Shown here: positions 1 to 5,959 of the stretch, piece by piece
Position numbering within the stretch: position 1 is the first letter of the stretch
How the letters are laid out: each line of letters opens with the position of its first letter
Source: Comamonas sp. lk
GTDB taxonomy: Bacteria > Pseudomonadota > Gammaproteobacteria > Burkholderiales > Burkholderiaceae_C
Direction: 5' to 3'
Assembly (NCBI GenBank): GCA_945898105.1
Contig: CAMDHL010000134.1
Span: 1 to 6,378 of the forward strand
Length of the DNA stretch: 6,378 nucleotides
Translations under genes and position numbers: made by a program
The notes under the pieces: generated by a model
The model's input: only the letters and a program-made list of their open reading frames with translations
Database searches by the model: none
What the model was told of the DNA's origin: nothing

Positions 1-183
1 GCCGCGAACCTGGTCACAAATCAGCTTACCGCGCCGGGGGATGTAAACGCCAAGCTTAGTAAGGTGAACCCGCCCAAAACCAGCGGGACGCCGGGGGAAG
101 CGCTTGCGGCGATAATCAGCCCTCGCCTCGCAGCGCCGCCGCCCTCAGGGCCCGCGCACGCTGGACAATCCGAAAGCTATTCG
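1..183. other. Leader region upstream of ribBA, no recognised gene
   Basis: No gene could be recognised here. The two other plus frames have stops at 44-46 and 57-59, and the short peptides before them do not resemble the end of riboflavin synthase (ribE/ribC), which is a frequent upstream neighbour. The frame used by ribBA is open from base 1, giving an Ala/Pro/Gly-rich translation without family-like motifs. A 10-base direct repeat, CGCCGGGGGA, occurs at 32-41 and 89-98, and a weak hairpin pairs CCCGC (69-73) with GCGGG (83-87). The conserved core of an FMN riboswitch is not visible. The stretch is probably an intergenic leader, but an extended N terminus or an upstream fusion cannot be excluded from this window. 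Confidence 0.5.
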
Positions 184-1314
184 ATGACCGCCTCCCGTCT
201 CTCCCCTGTTTCTATTTCACCGGTGCAAGATATTGTGGCCGACATGCGCTTGGGCAAAATCGTCATCCTGGTGGATGAAGAGGACCGCGAAAACGAAGGC
301 GACCTGGTACTGGCAGCAGACCACGTGAGTGCTGAGGCCATTAATTTCATGGCGCGCTTCGGGCGCGGCTTAATTTGTCTGACCCTGACGCGCGCCCATT
401 GCGAGCGACTGCAACTGCCACCCATGGCGGTGCGTAACGGCACCAAGCACTCCACCGCATTTACGGTGTCGATTGAAGCCGCAGAAGGCGTGAGCACCGG
501 CATTTCAGCGGCCGACCGTGCCTGCACTGTGCGTGCGGCGGTAGCCAAAAATGCGGTGCCGCAAGACCTGGTGCAGCCGGGCCATATTTTTCCGCTGCAA
601 GCAGTCGATGGCGGCGTTCTGATGCGCGCTGGGCATACCGAGGCCGGTTGCGATTTGGCCGCCATGGCCGGTTGCACACCCGCTTCGGTGATTTGCGAAA
701 TCATGAAAGACGACGGCACCATGGCGCGCCTGCCGGACCTGCAGTTGTTTGCCGCCGAGCATGGTCTAAAAATCGGCACCATCGCCGACCTTATAGCCCA
801 CCGCAGCCGGGTGGAGTCGCTGGTTGAGCGCAAGGCCAGCCGCGAATTGCAGACGGCTTTTGGCAGCTTTCAGGCACATGCTTTTCAAGACTCCGCCGGG
901 CATGGCGTGCATTTGGCGCTGGTACAAGGGCAATGGGATGCATCCGAAGCCGTGGCGGTACGGGTGCACGAGCCGCTCTCGGTACTCGATGCCCTAGAAG
1001 CCGGGCGCACCTTGCATTCGTGGAGCCTGGACGACAGCCTGGCATTTTTGGCGCGCGAAGGCAAGGGCGTTCTGGTGCTGCTCAATTGCGGCGAAACCGG
1101 CGAACAGTTGCTGGCACAGTTTGAAGGCACTGCCCGGCCCGCGCAAGCGCCCGAACGCGGCCGCATGGATTTGCGTACCTATGGCATTGGCGCCCAGATA
1201 CTGCGCTTGTGCGGTGTGCAAAAAATGCGGCTCATGGGCAGCCCGCGCCGGATGCCCAGCATGACCGGTTACGGGTTGGAGACCGTGGGCTATATCAGCG
1301 CCAAGTCACCTTGA
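184..1314 (+). CDS. ribBA: 3,4-dihydroxy-2-butanone 4-phosphate synthase with degenerate GTP cyclohydrolase II domain (RibBX-type)
   Basis: A cytoplasmic riboflavin-pathway enzyme of 376 residues that converts ribulose 5-phosphate to 3,4-dihydroxy-2-butanone 4-phosphate plus formate. The RibB domain (about residues 12-207) has the acidic motif DEEDRENEGD at 31-40, RFGRGLICLTLT at 58-69, TKHSTAFTVSIEA at 87-99, GHTEAGCDLA at 150-159 and MKDDGTMARLPDL at 174-186. The second half (about 227-376) follows the RibA fold pattern, with VRVHEPLSVLDALE at 259-272 and DLRTYGIGAQIL at 329-340. It lacks the C-x10-C-x-C zinc cluster expected right after the VRVHE segment, so GTP cyclohydrolase II activity is unlikely. 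The ATG at 184 is chosen because recognisable homology begins soon after it and a weak GAAAG lies at 172-176. A GTG at 64 is also in frame, and the frame stays open to base 1. The next gene, ribH, starts 22 bases downstream. Confidence 0.95.
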   Translation: MTASRLSPVSISPVQDIVADMRLGKIVILVDEEDRENEGDLVLAADHVSAEAINFMARFGRGLICLTLTRAHCERLQLPPMAVRNGTKHSTAFTVSIEAAEGVSTGISAADRACTVRAAVAKNAVPQDLVQPGHIFPLQAVDGGVLMRAGHTEAGCDLAAMAGCTPASVICEIMKDDGTMARLPDLQLFAAEHGLKIGTIADLIAHRSRVESLVERKASRELQTAFGSFQAHAFQDSAGHGVHLALVQGQWDASEAVAVRVHEPLSVLDALEAGRTLHSWSLDDSLAFLAREGKGVLVLLNCGETGEQLLAQFEGTARPAQAPERGRMDLRTYGIGAQILRLCGVQKMRLMGSPRRMPSMTGYGLETVGYISAKSP

Positions 1315-1336
1315 TTTTTAATTGAAAGAAACATCC

Positions 1337-1810
1337 ATGTTTGGTGCTGATAAAGGCAATCTGGAGCGGCAAGACCAGCGGCTCGATGGCAAAGGGCTGC
1401 GAATAGGTATTGTGCAAGCGCGCTTTAATGAAGATATTACAAACGCTTTGACCCAGGCCTGCAGGCAAGAACTGCTGATTTTGGGCGTAGCCGAACGTAA
1501 CATTCATCAGGTTCAGGTACCGGGCGCCCTGGAGGTGGCCTTGGCCTTACAGGCGATGGCAGAAAAATCTAAATTCGACGCACTCATTGCCATCGGCTGC
1601 ATCATCCGGGGCGAGACTTACCACTTTGAGCTGGTGGCTAACGAATCAGGCGCAGGCGTGACGCGCGTGGCGCTGGACTTTCAAATTCCGATTGCCAATG
1701 CAATTTTGACCACTGAGGATGTCAGCCAAGCGGTTGCCCGGCAATCGGTAAAGGGCAGCGATGCAGCGCGGGTGGCGGTGGAAATGGCCAATCTACTGGA
1801 AAAGATGTAA
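1337..1810 (+). CDS. ribH: 6,7-dimethyl-8-ribityllumazine synthase
   Basis: Condenses 5-amino-6-(ribitylamino)uracil with 3,4-dihydroxy-2-butanone 4-phosphate to make lumazine, the step before riboflavin synthase. The family usually assembles into pentamers or 60-mer capsids in the cytoplasm. The 157-residue product is the usual length. Motifs in order are [12 protein letters not shown] (24-35), VPGALEV (61-67), [17 protein letters not shown] (84-100) with the expected catalytic His96, and [11 protein letters not shown] (118-128). An in-frame TTG at 1322 would add five residues, but the ATG at 1337 is preferred: it gives the MFGADKG start typical of Burkholderiales homologues, with a purine-rich GAAAGAA just upstream. 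The gene follows ribBA closely, so both enzymes of the branch are probably on one transcript. Its stop codon shares one base with the nusB start. Confidence 0.97.
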   Translation: MFGADKGNLERQDQRLDGKGLRIGIVQARFNEDITNALTQACRQELLILGVAERNIHQVQVPGALEVALALQAMAEKSKFDALIAIGCIIRGETYHFELVANESGAGVTRVALDFQIPIANAILTTEDVSQAVARQSVKGSDAARVAVEMANLLEKM

Positions 1811-2334
1811 TGGCCGATTCCCTTATTGCCCCGGAAACCAACGTGCAAGGTAAAAGCCTGAGTGCAACCGGTGCGCGCAAAACATCGGGCAAAAACAAAC
1901 GCAGCCGCGCACGCGAATTTGCGGTGCAAGGGCTGTACCAAAGCGTTATTGGTAAAAATCTGCCGGGCGATATCGATACATTTACGCGGGATCTGTCGGG
2001 GTTTTCAAAGGCCGATGCGCTGCATTTTGATGCGCTGCTGCATGGTTGCATCGCACAGGCTGAAGCTGCTGACCAACTGATCAGCACGCGGCTGGATCGT
2101 CCTCTGTCCGAGATTTCGCCGATTGAGCGGGTAGTGCTTTGGATAGGCGTATACGAAATGCAGCATTGCCCTGATGTCCCATGGCGCGTGGTACTCAACG
2201 AGTGCGTGGAATTAGCCAAGGAATTCGGCGGTACCGATGGCCATAAATATGTCAATGCGGTGCTTAATGGCCTGGCCCCTGCACTTCGGCCAGTCGAAGT
2301 GCAGTCAGACCGGGGCCGCCAGAGTGAAGCCTGA
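1810..2334 (+). CDS. nusB: Transcription antitermination factor NusB
   Basis: NusB binds boxA RNA together with S10 (NusE) and supports processive antitermination of rRNA operons. The all-helical domain is recognised by RSRAREFAVQGLYQ (31-44), RPLSEISPIERVVLWIGVYE (97-116) and WRVVLNECVELAKEFG (125-140) followed by HKYVNAVLNGL (145-155). At 174 residues it is about 35 longer than the 139-residue E. coli protein. The extra length is a polar, basic N-terminal tail (about residues 1-30) and a short charged C-terminal tail (about 161-174). The start ATG overlaps the ribH stop in TAATG, which suggests translational coupling. The ribH-nusB pairing is widespread in proteobacteria. A perfect stem-loop sits in the codons of the C-terminal tail. 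Confidence 0.96.
   Translation: MADSLIAPETNVQGKSLSATGARKTSGKNKRSRAREFAVQGLYQSVIGKNLPGDIDTFTRDLSGFSKADALHFDALLHGCIAQAEAADQLISTRLDRPLSEISPIERVVLWIGVYEMQHCPDVPWRVVLNECVELAKEFGGTDGHKYVNAVLNGLAPALRPVEVQSDRGRQSEA
2279..2304 (+). repeat. Perfect 10-bp inverted repeat within the end of nusB
   Basis: CTGCACTTCG at 2279-2288 is exactly complementary to CGAAGTGCAG at 2295-2304, leaving a six-base loop, GCCAGT. This is the longest perfect stem I noticed in the window. It lies in the non-conserved C-terminal tail of nusB, 27 bases before the stop codon. No run of T follows, so it does not look like an ordinary intrinsic terminator. A role in mRNA processing or stability, or in attenuating transcription between nusB and the aminotransferase, is only inference. 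Confidence 0.75.
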
Positions 2335-2349
2335 AGCCCTTTAGTGCCC

Positions 2350-3537
2350 ATGAAGATTTCACGCCGCGCACAAGCTATCGAACCTTTTTACGTCATGGAA
2401 GTGGCCAAGGAAGCTTCAGCCTTGGCATCTCGCGTACAAAACAGCGACCGGCCTATGGTGTTTCTCAATATTGGCGAACCCGATTTCACGGCGCCGCCCT
2501 TGGTGCAAGAAGCGGCACAACGCGCAATCCAAGCAGGTCAAAGCCAGTACACCCAGGCCACGGGCCTGCCCGAATTGCGCGAACGCATTAGCCACTGGTA
2601 TCTGCGGCGCTTCGGGCTGGACATTCCGGCTAGCCGCATCGTCGTTACTGCCGGTGCCTCAGCCGCACTGCAAATGGCTTGTCTAGCGCTGCTTGATGCC
2701 GGAGACGAGGTGCTGATGCCTGACCCCAGTTACCCCTGTAACCGGCAATTTGTAAGCGCGGCAGACGCACGCGCCGTCTTATTGCCAACTACCGCCGCGC
2801 AGCGCTTTCAACTCAGTGCCGCGCAAGTGCAGCAAGCCTGGGGCCCGAACACCCGCGGCGTCTTGCTGGCCTCGCCCTCCAACCCCACGGGCAGCTCGAT
2901 CGACCCGGCGGAGATGGCGCGTATCCACCAAGTGGTGCAGTCGCGTGGCGGCGTCACCCTGGTCGATGAAATTTACTTGCCACTTAGCTACGACGCGCAC
3001 TTTGGCGTCAGCGCACTGGCTTTGGATGAATCCGTGATCAGCATCAATAGCTTCAGCAAATACTTCAATATGACTGGATGGCGCCTGGGCTGGATGGTGC
3101 TGCCCCCCGCGTTGGTGCCGGTGATTGAGCGCTTAGCGCAAAACCTCTTCATTTGCCCAAGCGTGATTGCGCAGCACGCGGCGCTGGCCTGCTTTGAAGG
3201 AGAGAGCATCGCGCTCTATGAAAGCCGTCGGCAAGCATTTGCAGAGCGGCGCGACTACTTTGTGCCTGCCCTTAACGCGCTGGGGCTTACGGTGCCAGTG
3301 TTGCCCGACGGCGCTTTTTACGCCTGGGCCGATTGCAGCGCCGCGTGTGCCCGATTAGGGATAAAGGACAGCTGGGACTTTTCCTTTGCCGTGATGGAAC
3401 GCGCCCATGTGGCCATTACCCCAGGACGCGATTTCGGTCCAGCCCATGGCGCGCAATTTGTCCGATTTTCTACCGCCAGCTCCATGGAACAATTGCACAC
3501 GGCAATTGAGCGCCTTAGACAGATGCTGACCGCATAA
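2350..3537 (+). CDS. PLP-dependent aminotransferase, class I/II (AspC-like), substrate unknown
   Basis: A 395-residue fold-type I aminotransferase, the usual length for this family. Visible signatures are LNIGEPDFTAPP (39-50), YTQATGLPELRERI (67-80), VTAGASAALQMA (99-110), DEVLMPDPSYPCNRQF (119-134), ASPSNPTGS (174-182) with Asn178, LVDEIY (204-209) with Asp206 for the pyridine nitrogen, and NSFSKYFNMTGWRLGW (233-248) with Lys237 as the Schiff-base lysine. Arg372 in FVRFS is the likely substrate-carboxylate binder. The substrate cannot be told from sequence alone; aspartate, aromatic or branched-chain amino acids are all possible. The ATG at 2350 is preferred over a GTG two codons upstream, but neither has a good ribosome binding site, so coupling to nusB, which ends 15 bases earlier, is likely. 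No link to riboflavin or Tol function is evident. Confidence 0.93.
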   Translation: MKISRRAQAIEPFYVMEVAKEASALASRVQNSDRPMVFLNIGEPDFTAPPLVQEAAQRAIQAGQSQYTQATGLPELRERISHWYLRRFGLDIPASRIVVTAGASAALQMACLALLDAGDEVLMPDPSYPCNRQFVSAADARAVLLPTTAAQRFQLSAAQVQQAWGPNTRGVLLASPSNPTGSSIDPAEMARIHQVVQSRGGVTLVDEIYLPLSYDAHFGVSALALDESVISINSFSKYFNMTGWRLGWMVLPPALVPVIERLAQNLFICPSVIAQHAALACFEGESIALYESRRQAFAERRDYFVPALNALGLTVPVLPDGAFYAWADCSAACARLGIKDSWDFSFAVMERAHVAITPGRDFGPAHGAQFVRFSTASSMEQLHTAIERLRQMLTA

Positions 3538-3570
3538 TTTGAATCTGCCCCGCAGGCAACTTTTTTCCAA

Positions 3571-3582
3571 AAAGGCCAAGCT
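3571..3582 (+). promoter_or_regulatory. Ribosome binding site of tolQ, partly inside a weak A/T hairpin
   Basis: AAAGG at 3571-3575 is spaced seven bases before the tolQ ATG at 3583. The same bases fall in the right arm of a weak hairpin, CTTTTT (3560-3565) with AAAAAG (3569-3574) around a three-base loop, which could partly mask the site. The hairpin is nearly all A-T and may be coincidental. Confidence 0.45.
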
Positions 3583-4281
3583 ATGAACCAGGACCTCGAT
3601 ATTCTTCAACTCGTCATGAACGCAAGTTTTGTCGTGCAATTTGTGATGCTTTCCTTGATGCTGGTATCCATAGCCAGCTGGTCCGCAATTTTTCGTAAGA
3701 TTTATGCCATCAAACGGGTTAAATCGCTCAACGAAGTATTCGAACGGGAATTTTGGTCCGGCTCCAGTCTCAACGAGTTGTACAACATGGCCGCCAGCAA
3801 AGGCGTTAACTCCGGCCCGATGGAGCGTATTTTTGCCAGTGGCATGCGCGAATTCCAAAAGCTGCGTGAGCGACGCGTCAGTGACGTAGCCACCCTGATG
3901 GACGGCGCAAGACGCGCCATGCGCGCCAGCTTCCAACGCGAAATGGACGAAGTTGAGAGCAATTTGTCTTTCCTAGCTTCCGTTGGTTCAGTATCACCTT
4001 ATGTCGGCCTATTCGGTACGGTATGGGGAATCATGCACGCCTTTACTGGCTTGGCTGCGCTAGAGCAAGTGACCTTGGCCACGGTCGCGCCCGGCATCGC
4101 CGAAGCGCTGGTGGCAACGGCCATCGGTCTGTTTGCAGCTATTCCGGCGGTGATTGCCTACAACCGTTTTGCGCGCGACCTCGATCGCATCTCTATCGGA
4201 CATGAAACTTTTATAGAAGAGTTCTCCAACATACTGCAGCGCAATATCAGCGCTCAGGTGAACACCGGCTCACCGCGCTAA
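3583..4281 (+). CDS. tolQ: Tol-Pal system inner-membrane motor protein TolQ
   Basis: An inner-membrane protein of the MotA/TolQ/ExbB proton-channel family. With TolR it uses the proton motive force to drive TolA in outer-membrane constriction and integrity. At 232 residues it is the normal length. The first membrane segment is about 16-38, followed by a cytoplasmic stretch rich in charged residues (about 40-128). Two further membrane segments come next, about 131-154 containing SVSPYVGLFGTVWGIMHAF and about 165-193 containing ATVAPGIAEALVATAIGLF. Thr146 and Thr179 correspond to the conserved pore threonines of E. coli TolQ. The SPYVGLFGTVWGIMHAF block favours TolQ over ExbB, as does the tolR-tolA neighbourhood. 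The ATG at 3583 has an AAAGG site upstream. The stop codon lies in the loop of a GC-rich hairpin. Confidence 0.97.
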   Translation: MNQDLDILQLVMNASFVVQFVMLSLMLVSIASWSAIFRKIYAIKRVKSLNEVFEREFWSGSSLNELYNMAASKGVNSGPMERIFASGMREFQKLRERRVSDVATLMDGARRAMRASFQREMDEVESNLSFLASVGSVSPYVGLFGTVWGIMHAFTGLAALEQVTLATVAPGIAEALVATAIGLFAAIPAVIAYNRFARDLDRISIGHETFIEEFSNILQRNISAQVNTGSPR

Positions 4282-4287
4282 GCGCGG
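4273..4287 (+). repeat. GC-rich hairpin with the tolQ stop codon in its loop
   Basis: CCGCGC at 4273-4278 pairs exactly with GCGCGG at 4282-4287, leaving only the TAA stop codon of tolQ (4279-4281) as the loop. No T-run follows, so it is not a convincing terminator. It could modulate how much tolR is made relative to tolQ, but that is inference and a six-base stem in GC-rich DNA may arise by chance. Confidence 0.5.
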
Positions 4288-4310
4288 CATCTAAGCCATC
4301 CAACGCCAGC

Positions 4311-4321
4311 AGGAGAAGCCT
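4311..4321 (+). promoter_or_regulatory. Strong ribosome binding site of tolR
   Basis: AGGAGA at 4311-4316 lies five bases before the tolR ATG at 4322. It is the best Shine-Dalgarno match of any gene in the window and fixes the tolR start. TolA, by contrast, has no obvious site and probably depends on coupling to tolR. Confidence 0.8.
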
Positions 4322-4747
4322 ATGCCCGCAATCAGTTCCCGAGGTCGCGGCCGACGCGCGATGAACGAGCCCAATATGGTGCCTTTTATCGATGTGATGC
4401 TGGTGCTGCTGATCATCTTTATGGTGACGGCACCTTTGATCTCGCCAAGCATGATCAGTTTACCCAGCGTAGGTAGCGCATCCAAGCAGCCCGACGCGGT
4501 CATACAAATCGTGCTTGGGAAAGATAACAAGCTGGAGATAAAGGGCCAGGGTCCAGCAACAGCGGTAAACCTGGACGCACTGGCAAAAGCGGTGCGTAAG
4601 GCGCAAGCAGGCCGGAGCCCGGATTCCACTGCAGTGGTAATTAGTGCAGATAAAACCGTGCAGTACGAGCGCGTAGTGAAGGTGATGGATACCTTGCAGC
4701 GTGCCGGCATCGCGCGGATCGGACTGTCGGTTCAATTGGCACCCTGA
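4322..4747 (+). CDS. tolR: Tol-Pal system protein TolR (ExbD/TolR family)
   Basis: A 141-residue bitopic inner-membrane protein that forms the energised core with TolQ. Residues 1-16 are a short basic cytoplasmic tail. The single membrane segment is about 19-39, beginning NMVPFIDVMLVLLIIFMV, and carries Asp24, the counterpart of the essential proton-carrying Asp23 of E. coli TolR. Residues 45-141 form the periplasmic ExbD/TolR domain, including AVVISADKTVQYERVV (104-119), a segment typical of the family. The length is normal. The gene has a strong ribosome binding site, follows tolQ by 40 bases and ends four bases before tolA, as expected of a co-transcribed tol cluster. ExbD is the main alternative and is disfavoured by the neighbours. 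Confidence 0.96.
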   Translation: MPAISSRGRGRRAMNEPNMVPFIDVMLVLLIIFMVTAPLISPSMISLPSVGSASKQPDAVIQIVLGKDNKLEIKGQGPATAVNLDALAKAVRKAQAGRSPDSTAVVISADKTVQYERVVKVMDTLQRAGIARIGLSVQLAP

Positions 4748-4751
4748 ACCT

Positions 4752-5918
4752 ATGGCGCAGCTTCAGGCCCATAACGACTTTTTGCCGCCGCCCACCCCAG
4801 GCCTGCGGCGCTCGGTCTTATTGGCGTTGATCGTGCATGCCTTGCTGGTTTTGGCGCTAGCCTACGCCGTGCCTTGGCACTTAGAGAACAAAGATACCCC
4901 CCCGTTTACCGCAGAACTCTGGACCGCCCTCCCTGTGCAGGCAGCGCCACCCGAACCTGAAATACCCATCGCGCCGCCGGCTGCACCCCCACCCGTGGAA
5001 ACAGTGGTCAAGCCACCTAGCCCGACCACCCAAGTGTCACCACCCGCCGCGGTGCCAGCCCAGGTGGCTGATGCCGATATCGTCCTGAGCGATCGCCAAG
5101 CCGCCAAGAAAAAGCAAGAAGAACGCGAGAAAGCCATTCAAGAAAAGAAAGCCTTGGAAAAGGAGCAGGAAGAACGCCGCCTGGCTGAAAAGCAAAAAGC
5201 TGATGCACTGGCTGAGGAGGCCAGAAAGCAAGTGAAAAGCAAACCGACTAAAGCACAGGAAGAAAAACAAGTTAGAGAACTCGAATTAGCCAAAGCGGAG
5301 GAAGAAAAACGGCGTAAGGAATTGGAAACGGCCAAGGCCGACCAAGACAAACGACGCAAGGAGCTTGAGGCGATAAAGGCAGAGCAAGATAATCGACGCA
5401 AAGAGCTCGAAGCACTTAAGTCGGAGGACGATAAGCGGCGCAAAGAACTTGAGACGGCAAAAGTAGAGGCCCTGCAGCGGCAAAAGGAGGCCGAAGCCGC
5501 CAAAAAAGTTGAAGCTGCGCGCCTGCGTGAGGAGGATGCAAAAAGTGAAAAATTGCGCACCGATGCCATTCAACGGATGAAAAATCAGGTGCCGACCACG
5601 AGCAGTGGCAACGCAACTACAAGCGGTACGGCCGCCCAAAGTGCCGGGCCCAGTGCCAACTACGGAGCCAGGGTAGTGGCAGCCATCCGACCCCATATCG
5701 AAACCATCAAGGAATTGAGCCCTAGCCTGCGTGCCGAATACGCTGTTTATACCGATGCCAGTGGAAGAGTCACCACGCCTAAACTGCTCAAAAGCAGCGG
5801 AGATGCCTATTGGGACGAGGTGGCACTCAAGGCTATCTTGAAAACCGAGCGCCTGCCGATCGACGACAACGGTCGGGTGCCTTCTCCCATGACCATCGTT
5901 TTGCGGCCTCGGGACTGA
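4752..5918 (+). CDS. tolA: Tol-Pal system protein TolA
   Basis: A 388-residue protein anchored in the inner membrane that reaches across the periplasm to Pal/TolB. Residues 1-20 are cytoplasmic, and 21-41 form the membrane anchor with His29. A proline-rich stretch (about 64-102) leads into a long charged helix (about 113-278) that includes a 14-residue repeat array. A Ser/Thr/Gly linker (about 281-302) precedes the C-terminal TonB/TolA-like domain (303-388), recognisable from YGARVVAAIRPHI, LLKSSGDAYWDEVALKAI and LPIDDNGRVPSP. The ATG at 4752 is chosen because it begins four bases after tolR and just before the anchor. An upstream in-frame ATG at 4701 would overlap tolR by 47 bases and is less likely. 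There is no clear ribosome binding site, which suggests coupling to tolR. A probable terminator follows immediately; tolB does not. Confidence 0.94.
   Translation: MAQLQAHNDFLPPPTPGLRRSVLLALIVHALLVLALAYAVPWHLENKDTPPFTAELWTALPVQAAPPEPEIPIAPPAAPPPVETVVKPPSPTTQVSPPAAVPAQVADADIVLSDRQAAKKKQEEREKAIQEKKALEKEQEERRLAEKQKADALAEEARKQVKSKPTKAQEEKQVRELELAKAEEEKRRKELETAKADQDKRRKELEAIKAEQDNRRKELEALKSEDDKRRKELETAKVEALQRQKEAEAAKKVEAARLREEDAKSEKLRTDAIQRMKNQVPTTSSGNATTSGTAAQSAGPSANYGARVVAAIRPHIETIKELSPSLRAEYAVYTDASGRVTTPKLLKSSGDAYWDEVALKAILKTERLPIDDNGRVPSPMTIVLRPRD
5253..5504 (+). repeat. Array of six 14-residue repeats in the TolA periplasmic helix
   Basis: TolA residues 168-251 read as six units of 14 residues (42 bases each). 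Four central units (182-237) are nearly identical at protein level, with the core KRRKELE followed by two variable residues and K. The first unit (168-181) and the last (238-251) are degraded versions. The period is exactly two heptads, which fits a continuous helix or coiled coil. At DNA level the copies use different synonymous codons, so the repeat is much clearer in protein than in DNA. Confidence 0.85.
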
Positions 5919-5923
5919 AGGCT

Positions 5924-5959
5924 GCAGATTGCATCATCCAATGCAAGTTGCTTAGTTTT
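5924..5959 (+). terminator. Probable intrinsic terminator after tolA
   Basis: Six bases after the tolA stop, TTGCAT (5929-5934) pairs with ATGCAA (5941-5946) around a six-base loop. The stem continues past one A-G mismatch with GCAG (5924-5927) against TTGC (5948-5951), using one G-U pair. A T-rich tail, TTAGTTTT, follows at 5952-5959. The stem is only moderately GC-rich and the tail is interrupted, so strength is uncertain. The position directly behind the last tol gene supports the call. Confidence 0.55.

Noticed and set aside
1..183. FMN riboswitch upstream of ribBA
   Set aside because: None of the conserved FMN riboswitch blocks could be found, and the CTCAGGGC at 144-151 alone is not enough.
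177..833. Minus-strand open frame of 218 codons opposite ribBA
   Set aside because: It is antisense to the well-conserved RibB domain, has a Ser/Arg/Ala-rich composition typical of a shadow frame, and shows no recognisable motif.
1302..1319. CAAG/CTTG hairpin followed by ATTTTT between ribBA and ribH
   Set aside because: A four-base stem is too weak for a terminator, and it would cut the riboflavin genes apart; the T-run is probably just A/T-rich spacer.
1722..2351. Minus-strand open frame of 209 codons opposite nusB
   Set aside because: It is antisense to ribH and nusB, both of which have clear family motifs; its translation is Ser/Pro/Arg-rich with no recognisable domain.
3506..3538. Possible promoter for tolQ: TTGAGC (3506-3511) and CATAAT (3533-3538)
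   Set aside because: The CATAAT is a good -10 match, but the 21-base spacing to TTGAGC is too long for a sigma70 promoter and no better -35 was seen.
3355..3936. Minus-strand open frame of 193 codons spanning the aminotransferase-tolQ junction
   Set aside because: Most of it mirrors conserved aminotransferase and TolQ codons, and no domain is visible.
4626..4637. Perfect 12-base palindrome CCACTGCAGTGG inside tolR
   Set aside because: One or two 12-base palindromes are expected by chance in a window of this length, and it lies within conserved coding sequence.
5138..5569. Minus-strand open frame rich in Ser, Arg and Leu opposite tolA
   Set aside because: Its apparent repeats are the reverse complement of the KRRKELE array in TolA, so it is a by-product of that array.
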